From Bacteroidaceae bacterium (GTDB taxonomy: Bacteria > Bacteroidota > Bacteroidia > Bacteroidales > Bacteroidaceae): DNA of 64,000 nt. A program made the translations under genes and the position numbers. The notes under the pieces are model-generated. The model saw only the letters and a list, made by a program, of their open reading frames with translations, was not told the DNA's origin and ran no database searches. Below, in pieces: positions 29,245 through 38,222 of this stretch. The stretch lies in the NCBI GenBank assembly GCA_902362375.1, contig CABIVS010000003.1:99541-163540 (forward strand), written 5' to 3'. Every line of letters begins with the position of its first letter. The stretch's first letter is position 1.

Positions 29245-31074
29245 TTATTTCTCTGCGATAATCTCTGCATAATTCAGGCTGATGTCACCTTCGGTCACTA
29301 TCAGGTTGAAGTCGGCATATCCACGTGCATCGCGAGAATAAACTGCTATTTCGACTTCTTCCCATGTACTGCCTGTTGCGGGGAGGCTTACGCTTTTTGT
29401 CATTGTATCGCCAATCTGGCAACGTACGCTGGCAGCACCATTGCTGGAATAGCGGAAATGGATAGTTGATTTTCCGGTTCTGAAAGGGAGTTCTTTCCAT
29501 TTCAGTGTGTTCAGACCACCGGAAGTGAGGTTGGTATGCCAACCACCGTTATACTTCGTGTCGTTGCAATATTTTACTGCTCCCTGTTCGGGAGCATTGT
29601 TCATTTCCACTTCCGTCAGAGATGTTTCTATCTTGCTGCCGGAAACAGTGCCTTGGTAACAGTAGTCACAAGCTTCAGCTTCCAGTTTCTGTCTGGTCGG
29701 GAAAGGATGATTGCTATACTTACGGAGCAGGTTGATGCGCTGGTTGGGATAATCGTAATAGATCTTGTCCGAACTACGCCACCATGCAGCGTTTTCTGCA
29801 AGGTCGGTAAATCCTTCAAGGAATACCAGATCAGGCTTCTTGGATAGGAAAGATTCCATCATCTTGGTTGCATAACGGCCGTGGTCGGCATCTATAAATT
29901 GCCAGTTCGGACGAGCTAGATCACCTTGTACGAATCCCGGACATCCGCTGCCTACGCTGAAACCTTTGAAGTTGTAAGCGGAAATATAGGTGTTGTAGAG
30001 CAAGTTTTCGTTATATACGTCCTCTGCCATATCCATTGTAGGAACGGCAAACCAGTTGTGAATACCATCCAGATAGGGGCAGTCCACCAGTGAGTAGTCC
30101 CGGTCAGTCCATTCGCGTTGGATGATGAGGAACGGACGTACGCCAAATGTGGTGTTGAAGTCGTCGCTGATACACTTCAGAATATAACTCAACTTTCCAT
30201 GATAGGCATCTGATTTCGTTTCGTCAAGTCCGGTCGTACTTTTGTACTTTACCGGGTCTTTCTTCATCAGTTCGCTAAGATAACTGTCCTGTAGGAATCC
30301 ATTGGGGTTCCAGAATAGGATGACAGGGCGTCCGTCTATCTCAAACCAATAGTCACGCGGAACATTTTCGAACGATGGTTTCAGGTTGGCATCCCAGATG
30401 TAGTAATATATCTCTTTGCGGAAATCGTTGTTTGCACCTTTCATATCTTCTTTCTCAGGGTCGAGGAAGAGTAGCGGATAGTGTGAACCCTCTACGCGGC
30501 TACCATTTTTGAACGGTTTGTTGTCGTATCCGTATCCTTTATGTGCATTGCGTGCAGCCGACCATGAGGCAGGGGTATCATCAAAGATAGCGATCTTGAA
30601 TTCATGTTCCACACCTTTGCGTTTGATAGCTGCCATCAAGTCATGGAGTTTGTCGGGGCGACCGTGGTCTATATCAGGATTTGCTTCACCACGACAGTTC
30701 ATGGCAACATAATCCTGACCACTGTAAGCGATTTCTTCTACGAAGTTGTCCCACCAGTCGGCTTCGGTAATTGGACCGGGATATGCTTTGTCATCTTGTG
30801 CTTCGGGATAAGCAGAAGCTACGTAACGGCAGAATAATGAACGGTTGTGCATAGTAGAAACGTCAGTGAACGGCTTGTCCATCTTTTGGCGCAAGTTGCC
30901 TTCGAATCCAGCCAATGTACCTATTTTATAGGAACGTACAATTTCTTGTTCCGTTCCCTGTCCACCTTCAGAGCCGGGACCGTCGGGCCCGTCATTCGGA
31001 TTGTCATCAGAGCATGTCCAGCAGAAAGCCCCCAAACCTAGCAGACATATGTATTTCCAATATTTATTTCTCAT
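29245..31074 (-). CDS. Surface lipoprotein, DUF5010/GH99-like with C-terminal CBM-like domain
   Basis: A 609-residue lipoprotein. The signal peptide ends FCWTC and is followed by SDDNPND, an acidic surface-export signal, then a Gly/Pro/Asp-rich linker (~22-45). Residues ~50-455 resemble the DUF5010 family, which has a GH99-like barrel layout. FTDLAENAAW places Asp424 and Glu427 where GH99 enzymes have their E-x-x-E pair, so catalysis is possible but unproven. Residues ~470-609 form a CBM6-like beta sandwich (SKIETSLTEVEMNNAPEQG ... WEEVEIAVY). The gene lies between two other PUL lipoprotein genes. It could be a surface endo-hydrolase starting digestion or a surface glycan-binding protein. Confidence 0.72.
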   Translation of the reverse strand: MRNKYWKYICLLGLGAFCWTCSDDNPNDGPDGPGSEGGQGTEQEIVRSYKIGTLAGFEGNLRQKMDKPFTDVSTMHNRSLFCRYVASAYPEAQDDKAYPGPITEADWWDNFVEEIAYSGQDYVAMNCRGEANPDIDHGRPDKLHDLMAAIKRKGVEHEFKIAIFDDTPASWSAARNAHKGYGYDNKPFKNGSRVEGSHYPLLFLDPEKEDMKGANNDFRKEIYYYIWDANLKPSFENVPRDYWFEIDGRPVILFWNPNGFLQDSYLSELMKKDPVKYKSTTGLDETKSDAYHGKLSYILKCISDDFNTTFGVRPFLIIQREWTDRDYSLVDCPYLDGIHNWFAVPTMDMAEDVYNENLLYNTYISAYNFKGFSVGSGCPGFVQGDLARPNWQFIDADHGRYATKMMESFLSKKPDLVFLEGFTDLAENAAWWRSSDKIYYDYPNQRINLLRKYSNHPFPTRQKLEAEACDYCYQGTVSGSKIETSLTEVEMNNAPEQGAVKYCNDTKYNGGWHTNLTSGGLNTLKWKELPFRTGKSTIHFRYSSNGAASVRCQIGDTMTKSVSLPATGSTWEEVEIAVYSRDARGYADFNLIVTEGDISLNYAEIIAEK

Positions 31075-31103
31075 ATTCTTTTTATCATTAAAGAGTTAAC
31101 ATT

Positions 31104-32465
31104 TTAGTTCTTCTTGAATTGCTGGCGGGTGATTTCCAGATATGTTCTTCCATATCCGTTGCCATAATTTTCTACTGTCGGCTCGATGAATGAGTCGAAA
31201 TTATATTTGTTGTAAGAGTCAACCAGAATCAGACGGTTGCGTCCGGCATTCATCTTGGCTACGTTACACATGGTACGATATGTGGCAGGGTCTTTTTTTA
31301 CAATCGGTGAGTTACCGATAGAACCGCGACCATCCTGCACCAGCTTGTTCCAAGCCGGACCAACAGTAGGAACGAACTCCATGCTTCCGTCGCCAAATGC
31401 TGGTAATGCAGTCTCACGGTTGTACTTCCAGTTCTGGTCTATCATTTGCGGATACATATAAGAGCGGCTCATTTCCGACTGGTCGTACATATTACGGCTG
31501 GCTACAGCGTCTACGCAGCCTTCCATGTAAAAGTATTGGTAACGCATCTGGTTGCACCATACATCGGCACTTTCCACCATGATGTAGATGTCGTAGCCGG
31601 TAGCTTCTTTCACAGCTTTCCGGATGCCATCGTACATGGCTTTGGATTCTTGTGCATAGATTTCACCAGTCTTATTTTTAATGTAAACCACCGGACGCGT
31701 GCCACCGATTTTGTAGTAGCGGTCGTCAGAGAAGTAACAGCCGATTTTGCTGAAGAAGTTGTTCAGCAGTTGTTGGCGGGTGTATGTGATACCATCATAT
31801 ACCTTTCCGGCTGCAGTCTCGATACAATTGGTTGAAGATAGTGTAGGAGGCAGGTCGACGATGTTGTTCCAGTTAACACTAACCACAATTTTCATCGTTT
31901 TCAAGTCGACGAAGTCTATACCCGGTTGTCCCATGTGTGGCATCGGAAGGCGTTTGCCGCCTCTGCCAGAGCGTCCCAACATCAAGGTGATGAACAGAGA
32001 GTCACCTTGATTAATTTCGGTACCGGGTCCTTTACCCAAATCTGCTCCTGCTTCGGGCAGAATGATAAAGTCTGCCCCAGCTTCGATGCAATCGTCCACG
32101 TGTTGTTGTATCATTGGAATCATACGGTAACTTTGACTTCCTGCATCCGGCTGTAAATAGCCGTCTTTTTGTGATTCGGGCATTACTTGCGGTGTCAGGT
32201 TATTATAGTCATTCTTTGCACTCAATTCCTTATCGGTCAGCGTCAGAAGCTCCCAGCGGGTGAAGTTGGGATCACCGTTCGGCCTGGTGGTAATATCATT
32301 CCCTTTGTAGTAGAAAATGCCAACCTGATAATCTTCGGTGACAGGAATTTCCGGAATTTCGTAGTTCAAGAAGTAGTCATCGATGTTCGGACCCTCTTCT
32401 TTGTTGCATCCCGCAAGAAGTAATAAAGCGGCAGAGCACCCCGTAATGTATTTCATTAGTTTCAT
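31104..32465 (-). CDS. Surface lipoprotein with degenerate GH99/WbsX-like barrel
   Basis: A 453-residue lipoprotein. The signal peptide ends LLAGC, and NKEEGP follows, an acidic surface-export signal. The body looks like the GH99/WbsX-like barrel (VGIFYYKG near the start; HVDDCIEAGADFIILPEAGAD). In the C-terminal signature, which in GH99/WbsX proteins resembles SFNEWHEGTQIEPT, this protein reads SYNKYNFDSFIEPT (417-430). The alignment is gap-free, and the two expected glutamates are Lys420 and Phe423. It is therefore probably not a GH99-type enzyme, and a glycan-binding role beside SusD is likelier. It starts 22 nt after the susD-like gene. A second possible start, Met4, is 9 nt downstream. 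Confidence 0.72.
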   Translation of the reverse strand: MKLMKYITGCSAALLLLAGCNKEEGPNIDDYFLNYEIPEIPVTEDYQVGIFYYKGNDITTRPNGDPNFTRWELLTLTDKELSAKNDYNNLTPQVMPESQKDGYLQPDAGSQSYRMIPMIQQHVDDCIEAGADFIILPEAGADLGKGPGTEINQGDSLFITLMLGRSGRGGKRLPMPHMGQPGIDFVDLKTMKIVVSVNWNNIVDLPPTLSSTNCIETAAGKVYDGITYTRQQLLNNFFSKIGCYFSDDRYYKIGGTRPVVYIKNKTGEIYAQESKAMYDGIRKAVKEATGYDIYIMVESADVWCNQMRYQYFYMEGCVDAVASRNMYDQSEMSRSYMYPQMIDQNWKYNRETALPAFGDGSMEFVPTVGPAWNKLVQDGRGSIGNSPIVKKDPATYRTMCNVAKMNAGRNRLILVDSYNKYNFDSFIEPTVENYGNGYGRTYLEITRQQFKKN

Positions 32466-32487
32466 AACTGTCTTTCTTTTTATTTTA

Positions 32488-34482
32488 TTATTTATTATCT
32501 TCTATGCGTACAAACTTGATACTTGCCGCTAAGCGTTCTTCTCCTTGTAGGGAAGCATACTCGGGATAGTCTTCCAATACGTTTTCGACAAATTCTTCAA
32601 TGGTGTCTCCATACCAATGAGCTACCATTTCGTTATTATACATTAACTGACCGCCTTTCCAACGTTCGTATAGACCTTCTTGATTGTATGGTCCGCCGAT
32701 ACCCAATGGAGTAAAGAAATTATCATTATAGTTTCCGTCGGAACGAGGTACCAGTGAAGTGGATTGTAGCATACGGCAGGCTTCCCGGTAATAGTTCATG
32801 TTCCAGTTACGTTCGTCTGTAGGATATTGCAAACGTTCGGGAACCGGATCGAATTGATTGGCCCCGTAGGTCCCGTAATTGTTCGGAGTTCCGTTATAGA
32901 AAATAGGAGGATATTTCATCACACGTGTTCTGCGTTCCAGTGTCCAACCGGCAAATCCGTTGAAGTAGTCGGCGATGTAACGTTGTTTCCATACTTGTTC
33001 CAGATTGTTTTTATAACCGCCTTTTCCGTTGATATCGGCTTTGTAGAAGGCACGGTAGTCACGACATCCCAGTCCGTTGGTGTTCCATTTGACTCCGTTA
33101 CGTTCTATGTATTCGGAGATTCCGGCAGTAACACTATATTCGTTCATGGAAGCAGTAATACCGTTGTAGTAATATTGTTCAGCACTCTGCGGCAATGCAA
33201 CATTCACACCCCATTCATCTTTACGTAATTGGATTTCGGCAAGCATGAAGTTTACGTCCGCCCATGTCAACAGTTTCACCATAGCATCCTGTTTGATGAA
33301 ATCGCGCTGAATCAGAGCATATGTGTAGCCTTCAATACTTACGGAAGCGGTTGAATAAAGGCTCTGAAGGTTGTTGTTGTGTTCATCCTTGCCGACAATC
33401 CATCCACTCGGTGTTTGTTTCAGCTCGAAGCGGGGTAGGAAAGGTATTCTGTATGAAACTTGTACGTATTTCTGTTCTGCTTCCGACCATAGGGAGTCTC
33501 TTACTACGGCACGGTAATCACCCGTTTCATTGATACGGGATGTTTGCGCATATCTGCTCAAACGGGGATCTTTGTAAGAGCGCATATAACAGAAGAAGTA
33601 TTCGTTCATTGCCGGGTAAGTCAGCCCGCCTATTTCTGTCTCCAGCTTGGTGCCCAGATCGAATTCTTTCAGGATACGGTTGTAATATAAGGAAACGTCG
33701 GCATTGGGGTCAGTACCATAGCGTCCTGCTGCATTGTCATTGTTGGAGCTGAATAAGTAGTTGCGGTTGGTTTCGTTCAACGCTTTTTCAATTTGCTCAC
33801 GTGCCATAGAGATAGCTTCAGGGCTTTTTTTCATGTTCATCATGCGGATAGCCACGTCCAGACGCAAGGAGTTGGCAAATTTACGCCATTTTTCAATGTC
33901 ACTGTCACCACTGGCAGAAGGATAGAAAGGATCTTTCAGCATTTTGGGTCCGTTCGGGTCGAAAGTTTCTACTGCTTGATCCAGCCAACGGAGGATTTGC
34001 ATATATGCTTCAGCTTCACTGTTATAGTAATATACGTTTCCATAAGTCTCTTTACAAGCTGCGTCCATAGGTATCGGTCCCCAAGTGCCTGTCAGTACGG
34101 AGTAGAGGTAGGCTTTCCAGGTAATCAGTATTGCCCAATAATTTCTATCGGTGTCCTGAGCGTATTTATCTTCCATAATAGCTACATCACCCAATACTTT
34201 CTTATAGAAGTTATAGAATCTGTCACCTACATTGTCTGAACTTTGCGGGCTGGTCCAGGAAACCACGTAGCGTGCCATATAGGCGTAATAGTTATAATTC
34301 ATTTCGGATAATACGTCCAGAGACTTGTAGATAGTGCCTGGAAATATTTTCTGAATATCAATCTCATCCAGATATAGTTTGTTGGGGTTCTGGTTAGTTG
34401 CGTCGAAACTATCTACGCAAGATGTTGCCAATCCCAACAGAGCTGCGGTACATAATGTATATAAATACTTTTTCATTGTCAT
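32488..34482 (-). CDS. SusD/RagB family nutrient-binding outer-membrane lipoprotein
   Basis: The SusD-like lid of the PUL transporter, 664 residues, longer than typical SusD (about 550). The signal peptide ends GLATSC and the mature protein begins CVDSFDATNQNPN. The N-terminal half has the helical TPR pattern of SusD proteins (NYYAYMARYVVSW; WKAYLYSVLTGTWG), and the C-terminal half carries the variable ligand loops. It lies 5 nt downstream of the susC-like gene, as expected for an obligate complex. Binding specificity cannot be predicted from sequence alone. The start may be ATG 34482 or, two codons later, 34476. Confidence 0.93.
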   Translation of the reverse strand: MTMKKYLYTLCTAALLGLATSCVDSFDATNQNPNKLYLDEIDIQKIFPGTIYKSLDVLSEMNYNYYAYMARYVVSWTSPQSSDNVGDRFYNFYKKVLGDVAIMEDKYAQDTDRNYWAILITWKAYLYSVLTGTWGPIPMDAACKETYGNVYYYNSEAEAYMQILRWLDQAVETFDPNGPKMLKDPFYPSASGDSDIEKWRKFANSLRLDVAIRMMNMKKSPEAISMAREQIEKALNETNRNYLFSSNNDNAAGRYGTDPNADVSLYYNRILKEFDLGTKLETEIGGLTYPAMNEYFFCYMRSYKDPRLSRYAQTSRINETGDYRAVVRDSLWSEAEQKYVQVSYRIPFLPRFELKQTPSGWIVGKDEHNNNLQSLYSTASVSIEGYTYALIQRDFIKQDAMVKLLTWADVNFMLAEIQLRKDEWGVNVALPQSAEQYYYNGITASMNEYSVTAGISEYIERNGVKWNTNGLGCRDYRAFYKADINGKGGYKNNLEQVWKQRYIADYFNGFAGWTLERRTRVMKYPPIFYNGTPNNYGTYGANQFDPVPERLQYPTDERNWNMNYYREACRMLQSTSLVPRSDGNYNDNFFTPLGIGGPYNQEGLYERWKGGQLMYNNEMVAHWYGDTIEEFVENVLEDYPEYASLQGEERLAASIKFVRIEDNK

Positions 34483-34487
34483 CGCTG

Positions 34488-37400
34488 TTAAAAAGTTATT
34501 TTAAAATCGAAACCGTAACTGGAAGTCGGTAAGTTGAAACCTCGTTCCAAACCTTGTTGGATTCCCATGGAAGAAGTTGCTTCCGGATCTATCCCCTTAG
34601 GTGTTTTCTGGTGGAGAATAGCTACATTTCTGCCTACGGCTGAAATTCTCATAGATTGTATGAAACCTATCTTTCTTAACCAATTCTTAGGAATATTATA
34701 TCCTAAGGAAATCTCTTTCAGTTTTACATAAGAGGCGTCATACAGGTACAGCTCACCGTTTTTGCCACTATCATTAGTCCAATAGTCTATTGGTTTAATC
34801 CATGCCTGGCAAGGCTGTCCCGCTAGTCCCGGTACGGAACTGTCATAAACGGCTCCGGGGATATTCATGCCTTTCGGGCGGGAAGCATCCATATAAATGT
34901 TGTTTTTGCCGGAAGGTACATATTTTGAATCCAGAATACCGAGATAGCCCGTCTGGTCACCTTCGTTGAGAATCATATCAGCAAATAAATGTTCTGTACG
35001 TCCGCCCAGTGACATGATAGATTGTGCATTTCGGGAAGATTGGAAGGCAGTCTCCGACCATACGTGTCCACCCATACGAATATCGAGCATGGCAGAAAAA
35101 GACAAGTCTTTCCAACGGAGAGAAGTACGGATACTACCCGTCCATTTCGGTTCTACGCTGGCGAGGAATTTGGCTTCACCTGACAGGGGACGACCGTTGG
35201 CTCCCACCAATACTTGTCCTTCATCATTGGTTTTCCATGGCTCACGGCAATAAAGACTTACCAACGGCTCACCTTTCACGATACGTAATTCTACACTGTT
35301 TTGAACGGTAGTCAGTGTCATGTAGTCCATTCCGTTTGCCAGTGAAACTACTTCTGAGTTGTTTTTCGCCCAGTTGATGTCTACTTTCCATTCCCAATCT
35401 TTATTTCTAAAAGGAACGACTCCCAATGTCACTTCATATCCCCAGTTCTTTACTTCACCGGCATTGAACAAGGCTTCTCCATATCCGCTTACACCGTTGA
35501 TGGTGGAAGTCAAAATTTGGTTTTTGGTATTCTTATTATAATAAGTGAAACTAAAGGAAGCGCGGTCTTGCAGGAAGCGCAGATCTAATCCCGTTTCGAA
35601 TGAAGTGGTACTTTCCGGTTTCAATGTGTTGGTTTTCCGTTTGTTTTCACTTTCGAACCACGCCATGTCCCCCAGATAAGAAGTGTTATAACTGAATCCA
35701 TTTAGCAACTGGTCGAAACCGGTATCATTACCTACTTTGGCATAAGAACCACGGAACTTGGCATACGATAGCCAATCTTTTGGAATGCTTTTTACCAACT
35801 CCGTCAGTACGAAACTGACGCCGTAGGAGGAATAGAAATAAGAACGGTTGTCAGAAGGTAAGGCAGATGACCAGTCGTTACGTCCGGTAACATCCAGATA
35901 AATGAAATCTTTATAACCTACACTGACTGTTCCATAGATTGCTTGCTTTTTCTTTGCATTATATTCCGGCCATGATTTGATAGTGGCGCCATTATTGGTA
36001 AGAGAAATAAAGTCGGAGGTAGCCAATGTTCCGACTTCCGAGTTTTGTTTCTTAAACAGGAAATCCTGCGAATTGGCACCCACGCTGGCGGATATATTGA
36101 AGTCTTTCCAGGTCTTGTTGTAAGAAAGCATAGCCTCATAAGTATAGTTACGAGCTTTCTCTGTGAACTCTTTGTAAAATCCGTCGGCATCCCCCGGAGT
36201 GTACATATTGCGGAATTCATACCCCTCTTTCATATTCAGGTCGAGAGCGGCCTTCAAACGCAGCTTCAGATCTTTGGTCAGTTTGTAGTTTACTGTTACA
36301 TCGGCCAGTAACCATTCTTTCTTGTCTTGGTTGGAAAGCTCGTTCAGCATCCATACCGGACTTTTAAATTGAAGGGCGGTCGGTTTTCCGTTTTCATCTT
36401 TCCAAGGATACATTTCCTGTATGGAAAGGTCACGGGGCATATCCATCAGTGTATAGATAGGGTTACGGTCTGAATTGTTACGATAAGAGCGGTTGTTGAC
36501 ATGCTCATGTGTATAGCGTCCATTCAGATCGACATCCAATGACTTTGTCAACTTCACATTGGAACGTACATTGAATGCGTTACGGGTAAGTTTGTTCAAC
36601 CCTTCCAGTACGTCGTCGCTTCGCAGGTTGGTAAAGCCGATACGGGTAGAGACATGTTCGGTGGCCCGTTCTATAGAAACACTGTTTGTCCAGGAGTAAG
36701 CAGTCTGGTACATAGAGGTTGTATTTTCCGGAGTAGGAACATAGGCTTTGAGTTCTCCGTTGCGTCCTACTACCTGAAAGCCTAACATAGGCATACCCCA
36801 TGAACGGGAATTATCGTAACCTTCCATTCGTTGGATGCCATAAGGCATATTTGGATCATAAGGAACCTTTACGTCACCATTGAATGAGTTGGCTTTGTTA
36901 TTTTCAAAACGGTTGATGTGCCCACCGCCATAGATATTCTGATAGATAGGGTATTGTGAAAATTCTGTGAATTGTACATTTGTAGAGTACGTAATCCCCA
37001 GACCACTTTTTTGACCGGCTTTTTTGGTCGTAATCAATATAGCACCATTAGCGGCATCCGAACCGTAGAGTGCGGATGCGTTGGCCCCTTTCAAAACTAC
37101 GATATTTTCAATGTCGTCGGGATTGATACTGTTAGCAGGGTTACCGTAATCGATTTCACCACCAGTCACATCATTTATAATAGGTACACCGTCGATTACG
37201 TAGAGTGGTTGGTTGTTGCCGGAAATGGAATTGGCACCACGGATACGTACTGTGGCTGAACCGGCAGCACCATTTGATATCACTTGCAGACCAGCTACTT
37301 TACCAGCCAGCATATTTACAAATCCGGCATCCCGGTTTTCGGTCATGCCTTCTATGTCCATTTTCTGGAAGGCGGTAGACAGAGATTTTTCATCGCGACG

Positions 37401-37775
37401 TAAGTCCATAGCTGTTACTACTGTCTGTTCCAACATTACAGCATCTTCATCCAACGTCACATTCAATACATTCTTTCCTTTTACTATATTGAATGATTTG
37501 GTTTTAAAACCAATATAGGAGAATTTCAATACAGCACCGTTTTCAGGAACTTGAATAGAATACTTGCCATCAAGATCGGTTATTACACCTTTTGTTCCGC
37601 CCACTATCACTACATTGGCACCGATAATAGGCTCACCTTGTGTGTCGGTCACTGTTCCTTTTACTGTCCGGTTTTGTGCTTGCACTACCGAAACGCTGAA
37701 CAGCATTAAAATAAAAATGAGACTTCTTTCATAGCATCTCATGTACTGAGAAAATCGTTGTTTCATGTTTTTCAT
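34488..37775 (-). CDS. SusC/RagA family TonB-dependent glycan transporter
   Basis: An outer-membrane TonB-dependent transporter of 1095 residues. A signal sequence (LIFILMLFSVSVVQAQ) is followed by the carboxypeptidase-regulatory-like domain typical of SusC (KGTVTDTQGEPIIGANV, ~38-115). The plug domain (~125-255) contains RIRGANSISGNNQPLYVIDG and ALYGSDAANGAILITTK. A 22-strand barrel extends to the C-terminal aromatic residues. It heads the leftward operon susC-susD-three lipoproteins and is driven by promoter C, which leaves a long leader of about 135 nt. It should import oligosaccharides released at the surface. Met4 (37766) is an alternative start. Confidence 0.95.
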   Translation of the reverse strand: MKNMKQRFSQYMRCYERSLIFILMLFSVSVVQAQNRTVKGTVTDTQGEPIIGANVVIVGGTKGVITDLDGKYSIQVPENGAVLKFSYIGFKTKSFNIVKGKNVLNVTLDEDAVMLEQTVVTAMDLRRDEKSLSTAFQKMDIEGMTENRDAGFVNMLAGKVAGLQVISNGAAGSATVRIRGANSISGNNQPLYVIDGVPIINDVTGGEIDYGNPANSINPDDIENIVVLKGANASALYGSDAANGAILITTKKAGQKSGLGITYSTNVQFTEFSQYPIYQNIYGGGHINRFENNKANSFNGDVKVPYDPNMPYGIQRMEGYDNSRSWGMPMLGFQVVGRNGELKAYVPTPENTTSMYQTAYSWTNSVSIERATEHVSTRIGFTNLRSDDVLEGLNKLTRNAFNVRSNVKLTKSLDVDLNGRYTHEHVNNRSYRNNSDRNPIYTLMDMPRDLSIQEMYPWKDENGKPTALQFKSPVWMLNELSNQDKKEWLLADVTVNYKLTKDLKLRLKAALDLNMKEGYEFRNMYTPGDADGFYKEFTEKARNYTYEAMLSYNKTWKDFNISASVGANSQDFLFKKQNSEVGTLATSDFISLTNNGATIKSWPEYNAKKKQAIYGTVSVGYKDFIYLDVTGRNDWSSALPSDNRSYFYSSYGVSFVLTELVKSIPKDWLSYAKFRGSYAKVGNDTGFDQLLNGFSYNTSYLGDMAWFESENKRKTNTLKPESTTSFETGLDLRFLQDRASFSFTYYNKNTKNQILTSTINGVSGYGEALFNAGEVKNWGYEVTLGVVPFRNKDWEWKVDINWAKNNSEVVSLANGMDYMTLTTVQNSVELRIVKGEPLVSLYCREPWKTNDEGQVLVGANGRPLSGEAKFLASVEPKWTGSIRTSLRWKDLSFSAMLDIRMGGHVWSETAFQSSRNAQSIMSLGGRTEHLFADMILNEGDQTGYLGILDSKYVPSGKNNIYMDASRPKGMNIPGAVYDSSVPGLAGQPCQAWIKPIDYWTNDSGKNGELYLYDASYVKLKEISLGYNIPKNWLRKIGFIQSMRISAVGRNVAILHQKTPKGIDPEATSSMGIQQGLERGFNLPTSSYGFDFKITF

Positions 37776-37918
37776 GAATTTATTTATGAATAATCACTAA
37801 ATTAAGAATTAATCGGATGAGAGAGCCTGAATTCGTTTTAAGGTTCGTCATTCGAATCAGATTAAGGTGTTCTTTCTTCTTTCATAATAATATTATATTT
37901 TTTAAGATTAATTTTCAG

Positions 37919-38000
37919 CAAAAGAACTATAAGACGATAAAAAAAGAGGGGTGTTCGCGATTAATTGGGAATTAAAAAACAATTAAATGTGAATTAAGTC
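37919..38000 (-). promoter_or_regulatory. PUL promoter C: four-unit 11-bp heptamer array plus -7 box
   Basis: Four TTAA cores start at 37994, 37983, 37972 and 37961, each exactly 11 bp apart. The minus-strand heptamers are TTAATTC, TTAATTG, TTAATTC and TTAATCG. TTCTTTTG (37926-37919), one mismatch from TAnnTTTG, begins 35 nt after the last TTAA. This is the longest of the four arrays and stands before the susC-like gene, beside the regulator gene proposed to bind it. The rest of 37776-38222 holds only the terminator at 38123-38176. Confidence 0.78.
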
Positions 38001-38122
38001 TTTTTTTTCTTATAATCATTCACAAATAGGTGCTGTTTTTCTTGGTATTGGATGAAAACAATGTAACGGGCTATAAAATATTACTGGAATTATTCGCGTT
38101 TGTAATAAAGAAAGTATAGAAT

Positions 38123-38176
38123 CTCCCCCTCTTTCCTCCATCTTGATATGTATCGGTGGTTTAAGGAGAGGGGGAG
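38123..38176 (-). terminator. Terminator of the transmembrane regulator gene
   Basis: Arms CTCCCCCTCT (38123-38132) and AGAGGGGGAG (38167-38176) pair perfectly over 10 bp. On the minus strand the hairpin follows the regulator's stop codon by about 45 nt and separates it from the susC promoter. Confidence 0.65.
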
Positions 38177-38222
38177 GTTTGTTTTATAGAATAATTAATT
38201 AAGAAGCAATTGTCGGCCGGAC

